In this document: positions 60,121-64,000 of the stretch, in pieces
How the letters are laid out: each line of letters starts with the position of its first letter
Position numbering within the stretch: position 1 is the stretch's first letter
Source: Paenibacillus_T sp033239625
Lineage (GTDB): Bacteria > Bacillota > Bacilli > Paenibacillales > Paenibacillaceae
Assembly: GCF_033239625.1 (NCBI RefSeq)
Contig: NZ_BTCK01000025.1
Coordinates: 1-64,000 of the forward strand
Reading direction: 5' to 3'
Length of the DNA: 64,000 nt
Notes under the pieces: model-generated
The model's database searches: none
The model's input: the letters and a program-made list of their open reading frames with translations, nothing else
Told to the model about the DNA's origin: nothing
Program-made: the position numbers and the translations under genes

Positions 60121-61926
60121 ATCATCGCCGCGTACCGTCGTTTCTATCAGAATTGGAGCGTCAGGAAGAAGTTCATTACGATCTACATGTCGATCCTGCT
60201 CGTATCGCTGGGCGTTACCGGCTGGATTCTATATGTTCAGGCGTCGAAGTCGGCGATCGCACAGGCTCAGACCGTCATGGAACAGAACCTGCTGCAGACG
60301 AAGAACAGCGTATCCGAGAAAATGAACATGATCGAGAACGTCTCGCAAATCATCGCGTTCGATTCTCGTATTCAGACGTTTCTCGGCAGCGCGTTCATTA
60401 ACGAGAGCTTTCAGTTGGAAGACTACCGTTATAATATTGCCCCCGTTGTTGATAACATCATGCGGCAGAATCCATATATTTATTCCGTCCACGTTTACAT
60501 GGACAATGCAACGATTCCTGAGCTCTACGAGCCGCACAATGGCTTCTTCAACATGGCTCGCATTCGGGATCTGAAGGAGTATAATGACTTCTTGATCGAT
60601 CGAAAGTCGAAGACCGAATGGCGTGATCTGCATGAGGAGAATATGTTGACGAAACGACTGGGAGTCGGGAAGCTGGAGGATGTGTTTTCTTATAATCGCA
60701 AAATCTATTCGATCCGCAACAACGATGTAGCCGGACTTGTAGAGATCGAAGTAACGCAGGACGAGCTGTTCCGATCGATGAAGGATTCGATCTCCGGCAG
60801 TTTCGGAAGCGTATTCGTCGTTGATTCGGACGGTATCGTCGTATCGAGCAATATGTCTAACCTCTATAAGAAGCCGATTAATGGGCTGGACATTGCGTCG
60901 CTTCCGCTGAATGAGCGGGTGAACAAGGTAGAGAAAGTAAACGACGTATCGTCCATCGTCATCTCGATCCCGCTAGAAGGACCGGGACTTCGTGTTGTCG
61001 GTATTTTTCCCGTCACTCACTTTAATGGCGAGGTGAAGCATTCGATCGGCTGGATGCTGATCGTGCTGCTGGCTGCTCTCATCCTGCTGTGCTTGCTCGT
61101 GTATTATGTGACGACCAAGCTGCTGTCGCGGATGAAGTCGCTTCATCGGGCGATGAAGCAGGTGAGAGAAGGTTCACTTGACGTCTCGCTCCCTGTCGAG
61201 GGCAATGATGAATTCTCGCAGATGGCGTTCAGCTTCAATATGATGACGGGACGGCTGCACGAGCTCGTCGAGACGGTGTACAAGTCGGAGCTGCTGGAGC
61301 GGGAAGCGGAATTGAAGGCGCTGGAATCGCAAATCAATCCGCACTTCTTGTATAACACGCTGGCGACGATATCTTGGGTGGCGCGCAAGGCGAAGGTGCC
61401 GGATGTGACCCGTATTTCGGATTCGCTTGCGAAGTTCTATCGGCTTGTCCTGAATCAGGGCAGCTCCGAGACGCTCGTGGTGCGCGAGATCGATATGGTG
61501 AAGGCGTATTTGCAAATTCAGAAGTTCCGGTTTGAGGACCGCTTTGACGTTCTATTCGACTTGGACGAAGCGATCTATGAATATGCGACGGTCAAAAATA
61601 TTTTGCAGCCGATCGTCGAGAATGCGTTGAATCACGGTATTGAGCCGAAGCGTTCGCACGGAACGATTATTATCCGGGGCGGGCTTGCGGACGATAGAAT
61701 CCGCCTCAGCGTCATCGATGACGGCGTCGGCATGCGGATGAGCACGGCACAGGATGTGCTGGAGGGCCGCGTCGAGCGAACGAGCGGCAGCGGCTACGCC
61801 GTCCGCAATATTAAGGAGCGGCTGAGGACGTATTATGGCGAACAGCACAGCTTTGACATCTACAGCAGACCGGGTATTGGAACGGTTGTGACAATCTCAT
61901 TTGCAGCAAGGAAGGGAGGCGTGTGA
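60121..61926 (+). CDS. Sensor histidine kinase (YesM type)
   Basis: A kinase of about 601 residues. A TM helix near the N-terminus (IYMSILLVSLGVTGWILYV), a dCache-like extracellular sensor domain (about 45-310), a second TM segment, HAMP, then the His_kinase domain with ESQINPHFLYNTLATISWVA (phospho-His before FLYN) and HATPase with QPIVENALNHGI and DDGVGM. No ATG occurs in a sensible place. GAGGAGGG (60108-60115) stands 5 nt before an ATC codon at 60121, giving the usual N-terminal length before WSVRKKF. TTG at 60061 or 60106 are alternatives without well-spaced ribosome sites. The stop overlaps the GTG of the next gene, and the regulator ATG is 2 nt later. Confidence 0.9.
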   Translation: MIAAYRRFYQNWSVRKKFITIYMSILLVSLGVTGWILYVQASKSAIAQAQTVMEQNLLQTKNSVSEKMNMIENVSQIIAFDSRIQTFLGSAFINESFQLEDYRYNIAPVVDNIMRQNPYIYSVHVYMDNATIPELYEPHNGFFNMARIRDLKEYNDFLIDRKSKTEWRDLHEENMLTKRLGVGKLEDVFSYNRKIYSIRNNDVAGLVEIEVTQDELFRSMKDSISGSFGSVFVVDSDGIVVSSNMSNLYKKPINGLDIASLPLNERVNKVEKVNDVSSIVISIPLEGPGLRVVGIFPVTHFNGEVKHSIGWMLIVLLAALILLCLLVYYVTTKLLSRMKSLHRAMKQVREGSLDVSLPVEGNDEFSQMAFSFNMMTGRLHELVETVYKSELLEREAELKALESQINPHFLYNTLATISWVARKAKVPDVTRISDSLAKFYRLVLNQGSSETLVVREIDMVKAYLQIQKFRFEDRFDVLFDLDEAIYEYATVKNILQPIVENALNHGIEPKRSHGTIIIRGGLADDRIRLSVIDDGVGMRMSTAQDVLEGRVERTSGSGYAVRNIKERLRTYYGEQHSFDIYSRPGIGTVVTISFAARKGGV

Positions 61927-61928
61927 CC

Positions 61929-63542
61929 ATGTACAAAATGCTCATTGTAGAAGATGAACGATGGGAGCGCGAGGGTCTTGTCGATTTTCTCGATTGGAGC
62001 AGCATGGGCATTCATGAGATTGATACGGCGGTAGACGGCATCGACGGATTCGAGAAGGCGATCCAATGGGAGCCGGACATTGTCATTACCGATATCCAGA
62101 TGCCTGGCATGAACGGAATCGAGATGGCGAATCGGATTAAAGAAAGGCTGCCGGCCGTTCGGATCGTCGTGCTCACAGGCTATGACGATTTCAATTTTGC
62201 ACGCGAGGCGCTTCGTTTCGGAGCCGTTGATTATGTGCTTAAGCCTGTGGAGGAAGAGGAGATGCTCGGCACGATAACGAGAGTGGTGCAGAGCTGCGAA
62301 GAGGAGCGTCTGAAGCGAGCGGAGGAAGAGCAGTTGCAGCTGCGGCTGCAGGTTGGGGAGCGGGCTGTCCTAAGAGAGATGATCGCGGAAGTGCTGAGCG
62401 GGAACGGGGCGCTTCAAGGCGAGGCGCAGCAGCGGATAAATCGAACGGAAGGTTTAGCTAGTGAGACGTACGCATTGTGTGCGATTCGACTGCCGAACTC
62501 GATGACGCGAGATGCAGCGGTGCTCGAACAATGGATAGAGCAGGCTGTCGAGCGGTCCGTGCTTGTGCTGCCGCTTAATGCGGAGATGGCGGGTACGAAT
62601 GCGGCGGCGGTATTGCTGCCGCTGCAAACAGGCGAAGAACAAGCACAGTCGCATCGGGATTTGGCGGAGCGCGTGCTCGCAGCTCTTCTGCTTCGCATGG
62701 AGGAGGAAGCTGGAAGCTCGCGGCTCATCCTTGGCATCGCAGACACTGCCGCCGATTGGAGCGGTCTGGGTGCGGTTTGCAAACAGGCGGTTAGTGCGCT
62801 GCAGTTCGGCTTATTCGCAGACGCCGGCATCGGGGTCATCGGCTTCTGGGAAGCGGAAATCGCGCGAACAGCCTTCGCTGAGGAGCGGGATGCATTCCTG
62901 CGTACAGGGCAGGAACATGTGAGGGCCATTCGTCTGCATGCTGCCGCATTGGAGGACGCGAAGGCTGAAGAGGCGCTTCGCGAGTTGTTCCGGCTGTTCC
63001 GCACGCGTCCTGGCGCTGGTCATGTGTATGCGGGCTCGCTGCTAGACAGCGTGCTGAATGAGCTGTCGCAGCTGGATGAGCAGTTGGCCGAGCACAAGGC
63101 TCAGAAGCTGCAGGAGCTGTTAGCCATCCGGCCATTGTCTGAGCTGTATGCCGATGTAGAAGAAACCATCCGTGGCGTGATCGAACGACTTCGCGAGAAA
63201 CGGACGAACAAGGACGACTATATCATAGGGAAGGTCATTGCGCTGATCGAGCGAGGTTATGGCTCGGCCGAGCTGAATTTGACGATGGCGGCGCAGGAGG
63301 TATTCGTCTCGCCCAATCATCTGGGCATGATGTTCAAGAAATCGATGGGCCGTTCACTAAGTGATTACTTGCAAGAATATCGCTTGAACAAGGCCGAGGG
63401 GCTGCTGCGTACGACGAAGCAGAAGGTCGCTTCGATCGCCGAGCAGGTGGGTATCCCGAACACTTCCTATTTCGGTACATTGTTCAAGAATGCCTACGGC
63501 ATGACGCCGAGCGAATACCAAGAGCTGGCGCAGCGGCGGTAA
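61929..63542 (+). CDS. AraC-type response regulator (YesN family)
   Basis: A 537-residue regulator. The receiver domain (1-120) has VEDE at 6-9, phospho-acceptor Asp in DIVITDIQMPGMNG (about 55) and Lys in DYVLKPVEEEE. A helical middle region (about 120-430) is of unknown role. The AraC domain is at the C-terminus (about 435-537; NLTMAAQEVFVSPNHLGMMFKK, then YFGTLFKNAYGMTPSEYQE). GGGAGG lies 9 nt before ATG 61929. Operon with the kinase. The target genes are not in the window; no adjacent transporter follows, at least up to the edge. Confidence 0.93.
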   Translation: MYKMLIVEDERWEREGLVDFLDWSSMGIHEIDTAVDGIDGFEKAIQWEPDIVITDIQMPGMNGIEMANRIKERLPAVRIVVLTGYDDFNFAREALRFGAVDYVLKPVEEEEMLGTITRVVQSCEEERLKRAEEEQLQLRLQVGERAVLREMIAEVLSGNGALQGEAQQRINRTEGLASETYALCAIRLPNSMTRDAAVLEQWIEQAVERSVLVLPLNAEMAGTNAAAVLLPLQTGEEQAQSHRDLAERVLAALLLRMEEEAGSSRLILGIADTAADWSGLGAVCKQAVSALQFGLFADAGIGVIGFWEAEIARTAFAEERDAFLRTGQEHVRAIRLHAAALEDAKAEEALRELFRLFRTRPGAGHVYAGSLLDSVLNELSQLDEQLAEHKAQKLQELLAIRPLSELYADVEETIRGVIERLREKRTNKDDYIIGKVIALIERGYGSAELNLTMAAQEVFVSPNHLGMMFKKSMGRSLSDYLQEYRLNKAEGLLRTTKQKVASIAEQVGIPNTSYFGTLFKNAYGMTPSEYQELAQRR

Positions 63543-63659
63543 CGCTGAATAGCTGTCGATCTGACGTATTGGAGTTATCGATCACACCAGGCTGCCAATG
63601 CACGTGCTAGGCCGAGGGTCATATATGGCGCGGAGTACTGCAACCGGTACTTCCGATTC

Positions 63660-63835
63660 CTGCGAAAGTGAAGGTTTCGCCTGGGTCCAAGACCGCTAAA
63701 ACGAAGATTGCTGCAAAGGTGCAGGAATAGTGCTGGATTTATTGCAAGATCCATTTTATCCGCTGAAATTGATGTACTATTGCAGGTATTATCATGTATC
63801 GCGGATTTATATGAACGATGCCTGTATAATTGAAG
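63660..63835. repeat. Four-palindrome element, 4-nt-loop type (cluster E)
   Basis: Four units: CTGCGAAAGTGAAG (63660), CTGCAAAGGTGCAG (63711), ATGTACTATTGCAG (63772) and CTGTATAATTGAAG (63822). Centre spacing is 51, 61 and 50 bp. All are followed by GG/GGT/GGA. This matches cluster D (50, 62, 51). It lies downstream of the regulator gene. Confidence 0.78.
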
Positions 63836-63945
63836 GTTTACTACTACTGCCGTTATCGCAACGCGATCCAAGAGCACACTGAAGAACTAGTTAAGCACAC
63901 GAAGAACACACATGACCATACATCCCGTTTGGAGCTCCACGCCGT

Positions 63946-63974
63946 GACGTGCCGACCAGGCACGTCTATTTTTG
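63946..63974 (+). terminator. Terminator-like hairpin near the right edge
   Basis: 8-bp arms GACGTGCC/GGCACGTC, 5-nt loop, then TATTTTTG. It may end the two-component operon, with cluster E inside its 3' untranslated region, or belong to an unseen gene. Confidence 0.75.
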
Positions 63975-64000
63975 TCCGCTAATTGTTACCGATAACCCCT

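Overview
The window looks like chromosome from a member of the Paenibacillaceae (Paenibacillus or a close relative). The evidence is moderately high GC, strong GGAGG-type ribosome binding sites, a T-box leader on proS, many YesM/YesN-type two-component systems, lipoprotein substrate-binding proteins, an SLH-anchored polysaccharide-degrading enzyme and copper-amine-oxidase N-domain secreted proteins. No rRNA, tRNA, phage, plasmid or complete insertion sequence is visible. The genus is an inference from gene content; no marker gene was compared.

Layout. 1-488: array of short palindromes with an exact 51-bp period. 489-5.6 kb: GH2 beta-galactosidase, an intracellular YncE-like propeller and a lipoprotein. 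5.7-9.6 kb: T-box, proS, a DUF445 membrane protein and a small acidic protein. 9.7-13.1 kb: SulP transporter with an ArsR regulator, then a Cys-rich protein coupled to a PhnA/YjdM protein. 13.5-19.4 kb: one very large secreted enzyme (two GH43 domains, several binding modules, three SLH repeats). 19.5-24.7 kb: pgsA, an acyltransferase, thrC, a secreted protein and a VOC protein. 25.2-35.7 kb: sugar-sensing and uptake locus. 35.9-39.4 kb: membrane proteins flanking a NarL-type two-component pair. 39.5-42.7 kb: GH42 beta-galactosidase and a divergent AraC regulator. 43.5-47.7 kb: old yellow enzyme, MFS exporter and a YCF48-type lipoprotein. 47.9-50.8 kb: fused CoA-disulfide reductase/rhodanese/TusA/DsrE protein with an ArsR regulator. 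51.2-56.7 kb: ABC exporter, a four-gene polyprenyl-phosphate glycosylation cassette and a cyclase-family hydrolase. 56.9-63.5 kb: two paralogous secreted proteins and a second YesM/YesN pair.

The carbohydrate genes appear to work together. A substrate-binding lipoprotein, an AraC-type response regulator and a histidine kinase form an overlapping operon (25.2-29.3 kb), divergent from a ytfQ-ytfR-ytfT-yjfF-type furanose transporter. A second YtfQ paralogue follows at 34.6 kb. Its leader is duplicated in tandem and matches the leader of the GH42 gene 7 kb away (56 of 71 positions, no gaps), which points to shared regulation of a galactoside/pentoside use system.

The least explained signal is a family of short imperfect palindromes of the form YTGYA-N4/5-TRCAR. 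They form five clusters, four of which hold exactly four palindromes with the spacing pattern short-long-short (about 51/62/51 or 52/73/52 bp). Three clusters lie between convergent genes. All spacings are close to whole numbers of helical turns. I know of no described element with this architecture, though I could not search for one.
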